Shown: positions 6,783 to 14,302 of the stretch, in pieces
How positions within the stretch are numbered: position 1 is the stretch's first letter
Layout of the letters: every line of letters begins with the position of its first letter
Origin: Deltaproteobacteria bacterium
GTDB taxonomy: Bacteria; Desulfobacterota; DSM-4660; Desulfatiglandales; Desulfatiglandaceae
Length of the DNA stretch: 14,302 bases
Direction of reading: 5' to 3'
Assembly (NCBI GenBank): GCA_021159525.1
Contig: JAGHEC010000362.1
Span: 1-14,302, forward strand
Notes under the pieces: generated by a model
Seen by the model: the letters and a program-made list of their open reading frames with translations, nothing else
Told to the model about the DNA's origin: nothing
Database searches by the model: none
Position numbers and translations under genes: made by a program

Positions 6783-7271
6783 ATGCCGATATATGAATTT
6801 TACTGCCCTGACTGTCATCGCATATACAACTTCTTTTCCAAATCGATTAATACAGAAAAACGGCCGTCCTGCCCCCGATGCGGCCGGCTAAGACTGGACC
6901 GACAGATGTCGGTCTTTGCAAGCCCCAAAAACCAGGGAGGGGAAGACGAGGCCCCCCTTCCCGATATAGACGAGTCCAAGATGGAAAGGGCCATGAACCT
7001 TCTTGCGGCGGAGGCAGAGAACATCGACGAAAATGACCCGAGACAGGCGGCCAACCTCATGCGCAAGTTGAGCGACATGACAGGTCTCAATCTGGGTTCC
7101 GGGATGGAGGAGGCCCTCCGAAGAATGGAGGCAGGAGAAGATCCGGAGGTCATCGAGGCGGAAATGGGAGATCTCCTGGAAGAGGAAGAGCCCTTTGCCC
7201 TGGAAAAGAAATCAGTGGCAGGAAGAAGATATAGGCCGCCTGATGTGGACAACGGCCTCTACGATCTGTGA
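6783..7271 (+). CDS. FmdB family zinc-ribbon protein with long acidic tail
   Basis: From the ATG at 6783 the protein starts MPIYEFYCPDC, the classic FmdB/CxxC zinc-ribbon opening, and completes the ribbon with CPRC (Cys8, Cys11, Cys30, Cys33). The rest (to 162 residues) is rich in Glu and Asp, with predicted helices (about 60-150) and the acidic run EEEEPF near the end. The family is annotated as a putative regulator because of FmdB in the formamidase locus; its function here is unknown. An in-frame ATG at 6756 adds nine residues and has a GAGGTG seven bases upstream, at the edge of repeat copy B. I prefer 6783 because family members start MPxYE and AAGGGA precedes it. The protein is longer than minimal FmdB proteins of about 70-110 residues. 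Confidence 0.85.
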   Translation: MPIYEFYCPDCHRIYNFFSKSINTEKRPSCPRCGRLRLDRQMSVFASPKNQGGEDEAPLPDIDESKMERAMNLLAAEAENIDENDPRQAANLMRKLSDMTGLNLGSGMEEALRRMEAGEDPEVIEAEMGDLLEEEEPFALEKKSVAGRRYRPPDVDNGLYDL

Positions 7272-7369
7272 GCGCAAAGCCGGGTCCACCCGGTCTATGG
7301 AGCGGCCGGAGCCTCGCGGTGGGGCAAAGGGGCGCCTGCTCTCGAAGCATGTCTTGGACCCCTTCGACC

Positions 7370-8098
7370 TTACGCCTCAATCAGTTCAACATCCCCCCAC
7401 GCAGCAACCGCTTCGTTTTTTATGGCCACGCCGCCCAGGATGCCCGGTATTTGTCCGGCCCGGTTCCCCAGCCGCTTCAGATCAGCCCGGTTCCGGATCC
7501 GGTTCCCGAGGGCCGTGGCCGCGCTGTCGGCCAGGGCCGCAGATCTGGACAGGATGCAGACCGCGTCAGCAATTCCCTCACTCAGGGAATGACCGATGGT
7601 CCCGGATGAAGAACATACCCCCAACGGCATCTGGCGCGTGGGGATCCGAAGTCCCAGTCGGCCGCTCAAGGGGGACTTCCCTGCAAATATGGATACAGTG
7701 ACTGGCCGGTCGGCTTTCAGGTAGATGTCCCCTCCGTTTTCCACAATCGCCTCACGGGTCCATTTCAGGAGCCCTTCCCCCACCTCCTGAGCGATAGCCC
7801 CGGCAACCGCGGCCATGGGACCTACGCCGGCCTTTCCCGAGGCGCGCAGCATCTCCTTTACCACCTTTGGCGCGTACGGGTCTTCCTTCAGCGGAACAAG
7901 GGAACTTGAAAATGTCGGGTGGTACCGGATATAGGTTTCAAGCTGGTGCCTCACAGCAAACACCAGGTTCCGGGTCTCGCTCTCCATATCCCTGTCTGTG
8001 CAGACCCAGAGGTCTGTCTCCCTCACAGCGACCTGAAAGCAGAAAAGCCCCTGAGGTCTGAGCCGTTTTCGGTAGATTCGATCGACATACGGGGTCAT
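7370..8098 (-). CDS. UPF0280 family protein (ApbE-like fold)
   Basis: 242 residues from the ATG at 8098, the usual length for UPF0280. The N-terminus VDRIYRKRL followed by FQVAVRETDLWV matches the family opening. Diagnostic strings follow in order: YIRYHPTFSSSLVPL, VGPMAAVAGAIAQEVG, IVENGGDIYLK, FAGKSPLSGRLGLRI, VCSSSGTIGHSLSEGIADAV and ALADSAATALGNRI. The family resembles the FMN transferase ApbE (compare the SSGTIGHS and ADA motifs), but its reaction is not established to my knowledge. A TTG at 8170 would add 24 residues after a weak GGAAG; I chose 8098 because conservation begins there. It converges on the FmdB gene, with about 100 bases between them and no clear terminator. Confidence 0.9.
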   Translation of the reverse strand: MTPYVDRIYRKRLRPQGLFCFQVAVRETDLWVCTDRDMESETRNLVFAVRHQLETYIRYHPTFSSSLVPLKEDPYAPKVVKEMLRASGKAGVGPMAAVAGAIAQEVGEGLLKWTREAIVENGGDIYLKADRPVTVSIFAGKSPLSGRLGLRIPTRQMPLGVCSSSGTIGHSLSEGIADAVCILSRSAALADSAATALGNRIRNRADLKRLGNRAGQIPGILGGVAIKNEAVAAWGDVELIEA

Positions 8099-8651
8099 CG
8101 GATCAAGCTGCGGGGTGACCGGGGAGGGATCCCGAGGGCGGGCCGTGGATAAAGACACAACGACAGCCAAAAAAGGCTTCCCGGATTGCCGTTGTTTTGT
8201 CCCCTATAAATCTTCCCTCCTAAGTGGTTTAAGATCCCGGGACAAAAGATGCACGCGCATCCGAGAAGCCTCTTTTTGGATATGGGTATTTGAAACTCAG
8301 TGCAAGACCCCTGCCACATTTGCCTGCGACACTCCCTGCCGGAACCGGGCTATCGGTTATGCCCCTGCTCTCCCTTTACTGCCACAATAGGCCATAACAT
8401 GCACCAATCAATTGATATTATCAAAATAAAAGCTCGCATGACCGGGAGAGATATCCCTTAGGAGCCATTATTTCAAAGGGGAAAAGGCCATATTCTGCAT
8501 TAGTAACGGAAAATAACCCCAACATATTCCGGCCCACAATATCCCCTGCCTGCCCGGTTGCATCCGGGCCATGAAAGATTATGGAATCGAGCCCACCCAG
8601 AACATGCCGGACATGTATTGAGAATGCCACACGGTGTGAATTTAAACAACA
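8099..8651. other. Gene-poor intergenic stretch
   Basis: About 550 bases between the nnr terminator candidate and the UPF0280 gene. A minus-strand frame (8421-8777) enters from the end of nnr, but it has no recognisable motif and overlaps nnr in another frame. The AT-rich segment near 8405-8430 (AATTGATATTATCAAAATAA) could hold a minus-strand promoter. I looked for cobalamin, glycine and Moco riboswitch patterns by eye and did not recognise any. Confidence 0.45.
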
Positions 8652-8689
8652 CCTTTGAAGGGAGGCGGCCCCTGGATCTCCATCAAAGG
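8652..8689 (-). terminator. Candidate intrinsic terminator after nnr
   Basis: On the minus strand, just past the nnr stop at 8704, CCTTTGA and TCAAAGG form a seven-base stem (plus-strand positions 8683-8689 and 8652-8658). There may be three further pairs inside after one mismatch. The T-rich TGTTGTTTAAATTC follows. The loop is large and the T-tract is interrupted, so this is a moderate candidate. Confidence 0.4.
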
Positions 8690-8703
8690 AGGCATGGGCC
8701 TTT

Positions 8704-10278
8704 CTAAATGCGCTCCGCCCCCCTGTAGCGCGGCCTGTACGCGTCGGATAGGCCGCCTCGATCCATTTTGGCCGCACGGGGCAGATAGTCCAGGATGTCC
8801 TGTGCGGTCATTCCGTCCTCACCCTTTTCCTCTGCGGCCAGGTCTCCGGCAAGCCCATGGAGAAACACTCCTTTCCGCACCGCATCCTCCAGGGGGAGAC
8901 CCAGACCGAACATGGCGGCAATAGTCCCTGTGAGCACGTCCCCCGACCCGGCGCTCGCCATGCCCGGATTTCCGGACATATTGACATCAACCCTCCCATC
9001 CGGAAACCCTATGAGGGATCGGCCTCCCTTTAACACAACAACAGCATGGAGTTCTCTCGAGGTCTGCTGAAGGACAGCAATCCTGTCCGCCTCGATTTCC
9101 GCAATGCTCAGACCGGTCAGTCTCGACATCTCGCCCGGATGGGGGGTCAACACGGTCTTGGCTTTACGTTCCTTCAAGATCTCCGGATTCGCGGAAACAG
9201 CGGTAATACCGTCTCCGTCAATAAGGACCGGCCTGGGGATCTCCCGAACCAAGGCCCTGACCAGGTCTTGTGTCTCCCGGTCTACTGACAGCCCGGGGCC
9301 CATCACGACCATGTTCATCCTGGCTGACACATCCAGAAGACCGTCCTTGTTTTCAAACGCCACGCTCCCCGCGGCCGTCTCTTTCTGGGGCAAAAAAACA
9401 ATCTCGCTCCCCTTGTTGGCGATGAAGGGGATCATGGAGGCCGGGGCTGCAAGCCGCGAATATCCGCCTCCGGCCTTCAGAAAAGAAAGGGCGGAGAAAT
9501 AGGGGGCCCCGAAATAGGTGGAGGCCCCTGCGATAAAGAGGGCGTGGCCCACGCTCCCCTTATGGGCGTTCCGATCCCTGACCGGCAGCGGTCCGGGCCG
9601 ATTGACGGCCACCCGCAGTTCATCCGCATCATACAGGCAGGGCGGGAAGGAAATATGGGCGACATACAGTCTCCCGCAGCGTTCGTGGCCCGGAAACAGG
9701 ATATTGCCCCTTTTCGGGAGCCCGAAGGTCACTGTATAATCAGCTTTTACCGCAATGCCCATCACTTGGCCCGTGTCCCCGGAAACGCCTGACGGGATGT
9801 CGGCACTCACCACCGTTTGGTTGCCGGCATTGATGAGTTGAATGACATCCCCGTAGTGTCCTGCCACTTCTCGTACCAGACCGGTCCCGAAGATGGCGTC
9901 CACAATCACGTCAGCATGGCCCATATCGGTCCTGAGGGCCTCCGCTGATGTGATGTCATGGATCTCGATAGGCAGTTTGGAGACTATGTCCAGGTTCAAG
10001 CGGGCCGCCCCCCTGTATTTGGCCCTGTCCCCTAGGATAAACACCTTAACGCGGCCCCCGTTGGAGTGAATCTTTCTGGCCGCCACCAGTCCATCGCCGC
10101 CGTTATTCCCGACCCCGCAACACACTGCAAAGCGCCTTCCATGAATCCCTATCTCGCGTGAGATGACGGAATAGACCGCGTGTCCGGCATTTTCCATCAA
10201 CAGCTCTTCCCTGATCCCGAATTCCTCGATGGCCCTTCGGTCCAGCTCCCTCATCTCAGAGACACTGCTTATTTTCAC
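8704..10278 (-). CDS. nnr: Bifunctional NAD(P)H-hydrate epimerase / ADP-dependent NAD(P)H-hydrate dehydratase
   Basis: 524 residues with both metabolite-repair activities. The N-terminal YjeF_N/NnrE epimerase (about 1-215) shows LLMENAGHAV, the nucleotide-binding loop GVGNNGGDGLVAAR, VDAIFGTGL and SADIPSGVSGDTG. The C-terminal NnrD/carbohydrate-kinase-like dehydratase (about 230-510) shows AHKGSVGHALFIAG, VVMGPGLS, VLTPHPGEMSRLTG, VVLKGG and the catalytic NPGMASAGSGDVLTG. Together they epimerise and dehydrate damaged NAD(P)HX back to NAD(P)H in the cytoplasm, using ADP in bacteria. The start is GTG at 10278, after a strong GGGAGGAAG. It lies 11 bases downstream of a lipoprotein gene on the same strand, so they are probably co-transcribed. 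All key motifs look intact. Confidence 0.97.
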   Translation of the reverse strand: MKISSVSEMRELDRRAIEEFGIREELLMENAGHAVYSVISREIGIHGRRFAVCCGVGNNGGDGLVAARKIHSNGGRVKVFILGDRAKYRGAARLNLDIVSKLPIEIHDITSAEALRTDMGHADVIVDAIFGTGLVREVAGHYGDVIQLINAGNQTVVSADIPSGVSGDTGQVMGIAVKADYTVTFGLPKRGNILFPGHERCGRLYVAHISFPPCLYDADELRVAVNRPGPLPVRDRNAHKGSVGHALFIAGASTYFGAPYFSALSFLKAGGGYSRLAAPASMIPFIANKGSEIVFLPQKETAAGSVAFENKDGLLDVSARMNMVVMGPGLSVDRETQDLVRALVREIPRPVLIDGDGITAVSANPEILKERKAKTVLTPHPGEMSRLTGLSIAEIEADRIAVLQQTSRELHAVVVLKGGRSLIGFPDGRVDVNMSGNPGMASAGSGDVLTGTIAAMFGLGLPLEDAVRKGVFLHGLAGDLAAEEKGEDGMTAQDILDYLPRAAKMDRGGLSDAYRPRYRGAERI

Positions 10279-10289
10279 GGTCTTCCTCC

Positions 10290-10760
10290 CTATGATCCGG
10301 AATTTCCCTCATCCCGGCGTTGCCTAATCTCCCTGGCCTTGCAGTCGCCTTTCCATAACACCCGGATGATCTTGTTGTTTTTGTCTACTTCAAAATAGGT
10401 GATGCAATAGTCCATGGAAGATACACCCTGTCCGATGACATTCCCCAGGGTTTCGCCGGAACGTCCGGCCCGTGGGTCTATTCGGGGCGGATACTCGATC
10501 AGCGCCGAATGGGCCAGTGGATTCAAGGTGTATTCGTCTCTTGTTGCCACATACACCCACACTTTTCTCTCGTCGGGTGCGTCAAACTTCCTGCCTGGAT
10601 ATCCCCATGCATCCAGGAGCCGTTGGCCGCTCTGTCCCACATACTTATGGCAGAGCTGGGTGTATCCCCTCCCGGGCGGCAGGCTCAGGGTCTTGCACCC
10701 TGAAAGGGCAAGTGCCGCCAACAGGCAAAAAAATCCCACAGTTGTCAAACTCTGTTTCAT
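10290..10760 (-). CDS. Putative lipoprotein
   Basis: 156 residues from the ATG at 10760, which has GGGAGG four to five bases upstream. The N-terminus is a lipoprotein signal peptide: positive MKQ, a hydrophobic core (7-20) and the lipobox LSGC (19-22), with Cys22 as the lipidation site. Residue +2 is Lys rather than Asp, so outer-membrane sorting is plausible by the E. coli rule. The mature part has GQSGQRLLDAWGYPGRKFD, loosely like the helix-turn plus WG-P motif of SmpA/BamE-type small lipoproteins, then VWVYVATRD and CITYFEVDKNNKIIRVLWKG, which look like beta strands. I cannot name it more precisely. It precedes nnr by 11 bases. Confidence 0.8.
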   Translation of the reverse strand: MKQSLTTVGFFCLLAALALSGCKTLSLPPGRGYTQLCHKYVGQSGQRLLDAWGYPGRKFDAPDERKVWVYVATRDEYTLNPLAHSALIEYPPRIDPRAGRSGETLGNVIGQGVSSMDYCITYFEVDKNNKIIRVLWKGDCKAREIRQRRDEGNSGS

Positions 10761-10934
10761 AACACCTCCCAATTTTGGATGAAGCTCGAAGGCCCCGGGG
10801 TTGATACGGCGATGAAAGGATTATAAAAGGCATGGAATGTTTTGCAAGGCAAAAGGGATCCACACGGGCAGAAATTCCTCTCTAAATTGTGAAAGGGCCG
10901 TGGCCTGCCCAGCCGCGGGGGTTTCTGCCGCCTC

Positions 10935-10964
10935 TTGACGCCAACTCCCCTGTCGGTGTATAGA
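10935..10964 (+). promoter_or_regulatory. Candidate sigma70-type promoter for the 10982 gene pair
   Basis: TTGACG (10935-10940) and TATAGA (10959-10964) are separated by 18 bases and close to the -35/-10 consensus. GGAGG at 10972-10976 follows before the ATG at 10982, implying a very short leader of about ten bases. It lies in the divergent gap between the lipoprotein gene and this pair. Confidence 0.5.
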
Positions 10965-10981
10965 CATCTCCGGAGGCCCGC

Positions 10982-11299
10982 ATGGACGAAAGACAGATTG
11001 AGCAGGGATATGCCCGTTTTCACCGAGACCTGAACCGCGTCCTCCGGGAGAAAAACGTAAAAACCTTCAAGGCCTTTATCGCCTCTCACCCGATGCAGGC
11101 CGGAAGGCTGTCCCGGTGCCTGGGCCTGAGCGACGAACTAACCGAAATCGAGATGCTTAAGGCCATTGTGCTCCGATCCGCGCTCAAGGACATGCATCCG
11201 CAGGCCATATCGCGGCTGACAGAGCTTGGAATAACGCCCCCCCGTCCGCGGGCAAAAAGGAACAGGCGATTGCAGAGGGGGAAAGAGAGGAAACCATGA
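10982..11299 (+). CDS. Small hypothetical protein with basic C-terminal tail
   Basis: 105 residues with a clear GGAGG six bases before the ATG. I do not recognise the family. The body (about 1-85) is predicted mostly helical, with mixed charge (FHRDLNRVLREKNVKTFKAF, then LGLSDELTEIEMLKAIVLRS). The last 20 or so residues are strongly basic and proline-containing (PPRPRAKRNRRLQRGKERKP), suggesting nucleic-acid or acidic-partner binding. There is no signal peptide or membrane segment. Its TGA overlaps the ATG of the next gene (ATGA), indicating translational coupling to the DUF1285-like protein. A candidate promoter sits just upstream. Confidence 0.75.
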   Translation: MDERQIEQGYARFHRDLNRVLREKNVKTFKAFIASHPMQAGRLSRCLGLSDELTEIEMLKAIVLRSALKDMHPQAISRLTELGITPPRPRAKRNRRLQRGKERKP

Positions 11300-11772
11300 C
11301 ACAAGCGCACGAAAACGAAAGCCTGCCTCCCTGCCTCATATTTATTGACAAAGAAGGCCGCTGGTATCACAAGGGCGCCGAGATGATCCATCGGGAGTTT
11401 ATTCGTCTCTTTTATCAGAATATGGAACTGGATGAAGACGGAAGAACCATCATCACATGGAACGATACCCGGTGTTATGTGGATGTGGAGGATACGGCAT
11501 TCGTCGTAAGGGGTGTTTCGTTTAAGCCGGGGACCGAGGACCGACCCTCCTCTTTCCAGATTTCCCTGAGCGATGATACGGAAGAGCCCCTCGCGCCGGA
11601 GACCCTCCGCGTGGGAAAAGATCATGTCCTCTATTGCAAGGTCAAATCAGGTGCCTTCCCGGCCCGCTTCAACCGGGCCGCCTATTATCACCTGGCCGAG
11701 TTTATCGAAGAAGACGAACGTGGGTTCTTTCTCGCCTTAAATGGCCGGAAATACTATGTCGAACCCTTTTGA
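11296..11772 (+). CDS. DUF1285-like protein
   Basis: 158 residues starting inside the ATGA overlap with the preceding gene. The segment CLIFIDKEGRWYHKGAEMIH (13-32), then FIRLFYQNMELDEDGRTIIT and a VDVEDTAFVV strand, follows the DUF1285 pattern (ID-dG-WfyqG-pi-R...LF...L--d-dG-y-L...-V-VED-PF). The C-terminal half ends FFLALNGRKYYVEPF, consistent with a second beta-rich repeat of the same fold. The function of DUF1285 is not established. It is cytoplasmic, with no signal peptide. It converges on ppiD with only 23 bases between stop codons and no obvious terminator. The family match is from memory and moderate. Confidence 0.7.
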   Translation: MTQAHENESLPPCLIFIDKEGRWYHKGAEMIHREFIRLFYQNMELDEDGRTIITWNDTRCYVDVEDTAFVVRGVSFKPGTEDRPSSFQISLSDDTEEPLAPETLRVGKDHVLYCKVKSGAFPARFNRAAYYHLAEFIEEDERGFFLALNGRKYYVEPF

Positions 11773-11795
11773 ATCTCCCGGCCAACCTCTCTTGA

Positions 11796-13700
11796 TTACA
11801 ATTTCTTGCTCACCGGGGTGACGATCTCGATCTCGGCGTTTTTCCGAAGGCTGTCGAGCCAGCTCTCGAAGATACGGCGGCGCTTTGTCTGCACCAGGGA
11901 CTTGCGATAGCTCTCTTCTTCCTTGCGGAAGTCGGACTCGTCAACAGGCTCCCTTTCCAGCCAGCGGACCACAAACGCCCCTTTGTCATTGACAAAAGGT
12001 TTGTCCGGGCAAGGTTTCCGGGCATTGAGACGAAAGGCCGTCTCGATCAGTTCCGGCGCATATCCGATGCCCTGTATGGGCCCGCGCCTGGTGAAAAAGA
12101 CTGTCTCCTTGGGCGTGAGCCCCTTTTCCTTGACCACTTGGTTCCATGTTTTTCCCTCTTTCAACTCTGCCAGAAAGCCTTCTGCCGCAGACCTTGCCGC
12201 CTCCATCGCCAGATGGTCCCGGTAATCCTTTTTTACCTCCTCCATCACATCCTTCAATTCCGGGAGATAAGACGCCTGGCTGTCCACAACCTGGAAGATA
12301 TAAAATTTCCCCCCCAGTTCAACCAGCTCGGTGGTCTCATTCTTGTCCAGTGCAAAGAGGGCCTCTGTAACTTTTCGACTCTCCGCAATGCCGGGGATGG
12401 CCTCATTTTTGGAGAAAAAGGGCGATTTCTTGGCCTCGAGCCCCTGCTGTTTGGCATACTCGGTCAACTGCACGTCGTAAGGCATCTGATCCACAATAGA
12501 AAACCCTTTCTCATGGGCCAATTCACTCGCAGCGCTCATGGTCAATGATTCCAGGATATCGTTGCGGACCTCTTCCAGCGGCTGGGTCCCGGCCTCTTTG
12601 ATATCTTCCACCTGAATAATGTGATATCCGAACGGTGTGCGTACAAGCTCGCTGACCTCGCCTTTCTTCAGGCTGAAGGCGGCCTCCTCAAAGGCCGGGG
12701 CCATCTGTCCTTTCTCAAAGTAGCCCAGATCCCCCCCCCTTTCCTTGCTCGGGCAACCTGAATATTCTTTGGCCAGCTTGGCAAAATCCTCGCCCTTTTT
12801 CACCTTCTCCAGCACGGCTTCTGCCTTCATCCGAACCGCTTGCTCAGTCTTTTCGGGCGCGTCCTCGTCAAGTTCGAACAGGATGTGTCTTGCTTTTACC
12901 TGTGCGGGTTGTTCATATGCCGCGTGATTGTATTCATAAAAGGACTGGATCTCCTCTTCGCTGATGCTGATCCCATCCCTGAACGACGCAGGATCTATCT
13001 CCACGTATGCCGCCTGGATACGCTCGGGCACCCGATAGGTTTCCTGATGCGTCTCAAAATAGGCCTTCAATCCGGCCTCATCTATTGAAATCGAATTGCG
13101 GAAATCGTCCGGATGAAAGCCTACATATGCCAGTTTGATCTTCTCGTTCCCAAAGGTGTAGTAATCCAGGACCTCCTTCTCGGTCACATCGAGAAAGGCG
13201 AACAGGAACTGACCCAGTTTCCTGCTCAGAAGCTCGTGGGTGATGCTGACCTCAAAATCCTCCGGGGTCATATGGTTGCGGGCCAAGAGGGACTGGTAGC
13301 GGCCCATGTCGAATTGCCCGTCTACCTGGAATGCCGGATAGCTCATGATCGCCTTCTGACACTCGGCCTCTGTCACTTCAATCCCCAGACGCCGCGCAGC
13401 CTGGGTTATCAAACGCTGATCAATCAAAGAATTTAAGGCCTTTGTCTTCAGATCCAGGGCCTTTATCATGCTGTCGGTCCACATGTCTTTGTATCTTGCC
13501 TGATATGTGGAGACCATGTCCCGGTAGGCCTTTTCGTACTCCGGACCGCTGATCACCTCTCCGTTGACGTAGGCGATTTTCAAAGCCCGGTCCGAGGTAA
13601 AGGAGTAGCCGAAGTAAAAGATAAAGACCACGGCAATAATGGCGATGAGGAATTTGATCAGCCAGGACTTGGCGTGCTTTCGCATGAGGCTCAGTACCAT
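11796..13700 (-). CDS. ppiD: PpiD-like peptidyl-prolyl isomerase / periplasmic chaperone
   Basis: 634 residues, close to E. coli PpiD length. A short basic N-terminus is followed by one membrane helix (about 14-33, WLIKFLIAIIAVVFIFYFGY), anchoring the protein in the inner membrane with the rest in the periplasm. A SurA_N-like chaperone region spans about 40-180 (INGEVISGPEYEKAYR-type opening, LIDQRLITQAARRLGIEVT). One parvulin PPIase domain lies at about 267-366 (KARHILF...GGDLGYFEKGQMAPAFEEAAF...RTPFGYHIIQVE). A second, non-canonical rotamase-like region spans about 440-600. By family it helps fold secreted and outer-membrane proteins leaving the Sec channel. AGGAGGGG precedes the ATG. It stands alone, converging on the DUF1285-like gene. 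Confidence 0.93.
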   Translation of the reverse strand: MVLSLMRKHAKSWLIKFLIAIIAVVFIFYFGYSFTSDRALKIAYVNGEVISGPEYEKAYRDMVSTYQARYKDMWTDSMIKALDLKTKALNSLIDQRLITQAARRLGIEVTEAECQKAIMSYPAFQVDGQFDMGRYQSLLARNHMTPEDFEVSITHELLSRKLGQFLFAFLDVTEKEVLDYYTFGNEKIKLAYVGFHPDDFRNSISIDEAGLKAYFETHQETYRVPERIQAAYVEIDPASFRDGISISEEEIQSFYEYNHAAYEQPAQVKARHILFELDEDAPEKTEQAVRMKAEAVLEKVKKGEDFAKLAKEYSGCPSKERGGDLGYFEKGQMAPAFEEAAFSLKKGEVSELVRTPFGYHIIQVEDIKEAGTQPLEEVRNDILESLTMSAASELAHEKGFSIVDQMPYDVQLTEYAKQQGLEAKKSPFFSKNEAIPGIAESRKVTEALFALDKNETTELVELGGKFYIFQVVDSQASYLPELKDVMEEVKKDYRDHLAMEAARSAAEGFLAELKEGKTWNQVVKEKGLTPKETVFFTRRGPIQGIGYAPELIETAFRLNARKPCPDKPFVNDKGAFVVRWLEREPVDESDFRKEEESYRKSLVQTKRRRIFESWLDSLRKNAEIEIVTPVSKKL

Positions 13701-13984
13701 TAACCATCCCCTCCTGTTATTCTGTCATGTATGCCCACACCCGATGGCCGGCTGCGGGGCCGACCGAGGCATGCAATATGAGTTGGATCCTGCCTGTTGT
13801 GCCGAAGATGGCCTGAACCCGGCGTTATGGCATCCAAATGCCCTATGCTTCCGGAACGTGGCCGGCCATTCAGACAGCGTGGCTGAAATATTAAATTAAA
13901 AAAAATAACACGATCCCCGAGGGATGTCTATTACAATTTAGGGAGAGCAGCGATTCTCATTGTTCGATTGATGATGCCGCATAT
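13701..13984. other. Intergenic stretch upstream of ppiD
   Basis: About 280 bases with no supported gene. The AT-rich segment near 13888-13912 (ATATTAAATTAAAAAAAATA) stands out from the GC-rich surroundings and could hold a promoter reading left toward ppiD, though it is about 190 bases from the start codon. No terminator or RNA gene recognised. Confidence 0.4.
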
Positions 13985-14027
13985 CTCGCTAGTGCCCATC
14001 CACAAATAGATTTTGGGCACGAGCGAG
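13985..14027. repeat. 14-base inverted repeat flanking copy C (possible insertion-element end)
   Basis: CTCGCTAGTGCCCA (13985-13998) pairs with TGGGCACGAGCGAG (14014-14027), with one mismatch and a 15-base loop. It lies 25 bases left of repeat copy C. No matching inverted repeat was seen next to copy B, so it is not part of the shared repeat. It could be the end of a degraded IS or MITE, or a transcript hairpin; no T-run follows on either strand. Confidence 0.65.
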
Positions 14028-14051
14028 TTTCCAACCCAGAAATGAGTCATT

Positions 14052-14302
14052 TTGTAACAGCTCAATAAATGGGGGTAGAAGGGTTTTTCTGACGCGACTG
14101 GCGGGAGGGTGCCGTCTCTTTGTGACTTATCAGTGGGGGAAGCCGCAGCTCGACGAAGTCGGGGATGCCAAAGGGGCAAGCCTGCCCGCCATTGCCTTGT
14201 TACCCATGTTACTTCCTTCTGCCATCGCAGATCCACGGGACGAAAGTCTTGGCAAGAACGCTCAATTGGCCTTGGCAGGCGGGTGTCCCCCCCAGATAAG
14301 TC
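14052..14302 (+). repeat. Interspersed repeat, copy C (3' truncated by window end)
   Basis: Matches copy B from TTGTAA onward (6408) through the GACGCGACTG segment and the conserved core, and stops at the window edge where about 85-90 more bases of the unit are expected. It is in the same orientation as copies A and B. Its last 160 bases correspond to the first 160 bases of the window with about five mismatches. Left-flank sequence differs completely from that of copy B, which fixes the left boundary of the repeat. Confidence 0.9.

Noticed and set aside
8171..8420. Possible riboswitch upstream of the UPF0280 gene
   Set aside because: No conserved box of cobalamin, glycine or Moco riboswitches could be matched by eye on the minus strand. 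A covariance-model search would be needed to say more.

Overview
The window looks like chromosomal DNA of an anaerobic deltaproteobacterium (Desulfobacterota-like). This is inferred from the gene mix: a DUF1847 protein, an UPF0280 protein, a FmdB zinc-ribbon protein with a long acidic tail, bifunctional NAD(P)HX repair, PpiD, and a B12-type radical SAM RiPP maturase, all in fairly GC-rich sequence. No rRNA, tRNA, CRISPR array or phage module was seen.

Layout. Positions 1-280 hold the truncated first copy of an interspersed repeat, followed by about 575 bases with no convincing gene and a broken flavodoxin/FMN-reductase fragment (856-1065). A DUF1847 gene (1153-1836, +) runs tail-to-tail into a minus-strand two-gene operon: a degenerate diaminopimelate-decarboxylase-like protein (3674-4771), then a B12-binding radical SAM protein of the RiPP-maturation type (1806-3677). 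These two share a 4-base ATGA overlap. A GalT-like HIT-superfamily gene (4974-6011, +) is divergent from them. Positions 6012-6744 carry a DUF4277-type transposase remnant and the second repeat copy, which ends at the ribosome-binding region of a FmdB-family gene (6783-7271). UPF0280 (7370-8098, -), a gene-poor gap, and the lipoprotein-nnr pair (8704-10760, -) follow. Next come a divergent two-gene unit (10982-11772, +; the second gene DUF1285-like) and ppiD (11796-13700, -). The window closes with a 14-base inverted repeat and the truncated third repeat copy (14052-14302).

How the genes fit together. Most of the right half is housekeeping: metabolite repair (nnr), envelope protein folding (ppiD), a lipoprotein and conserved proteins of unknown role. 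The most unusual part is the 1806-4771 operon. The PLP-decarboxylase homologue keeps the fold signature, but the Schiff-base lysine is His52 and the other active-site motifs are also eroded, and it is translationally coupled to a radical SAM enzyme whose relatives modify ribosomal peptides. No precursor peptide was found nearby. This pair is the best candidate for an undescribed system, with the divergent GalT-like gene as a possible third member.

The other notable feature is the repeat of about 337 bases, present three times in the same orientation and truncated at both window edges. It is structured and appears to be non-coding.
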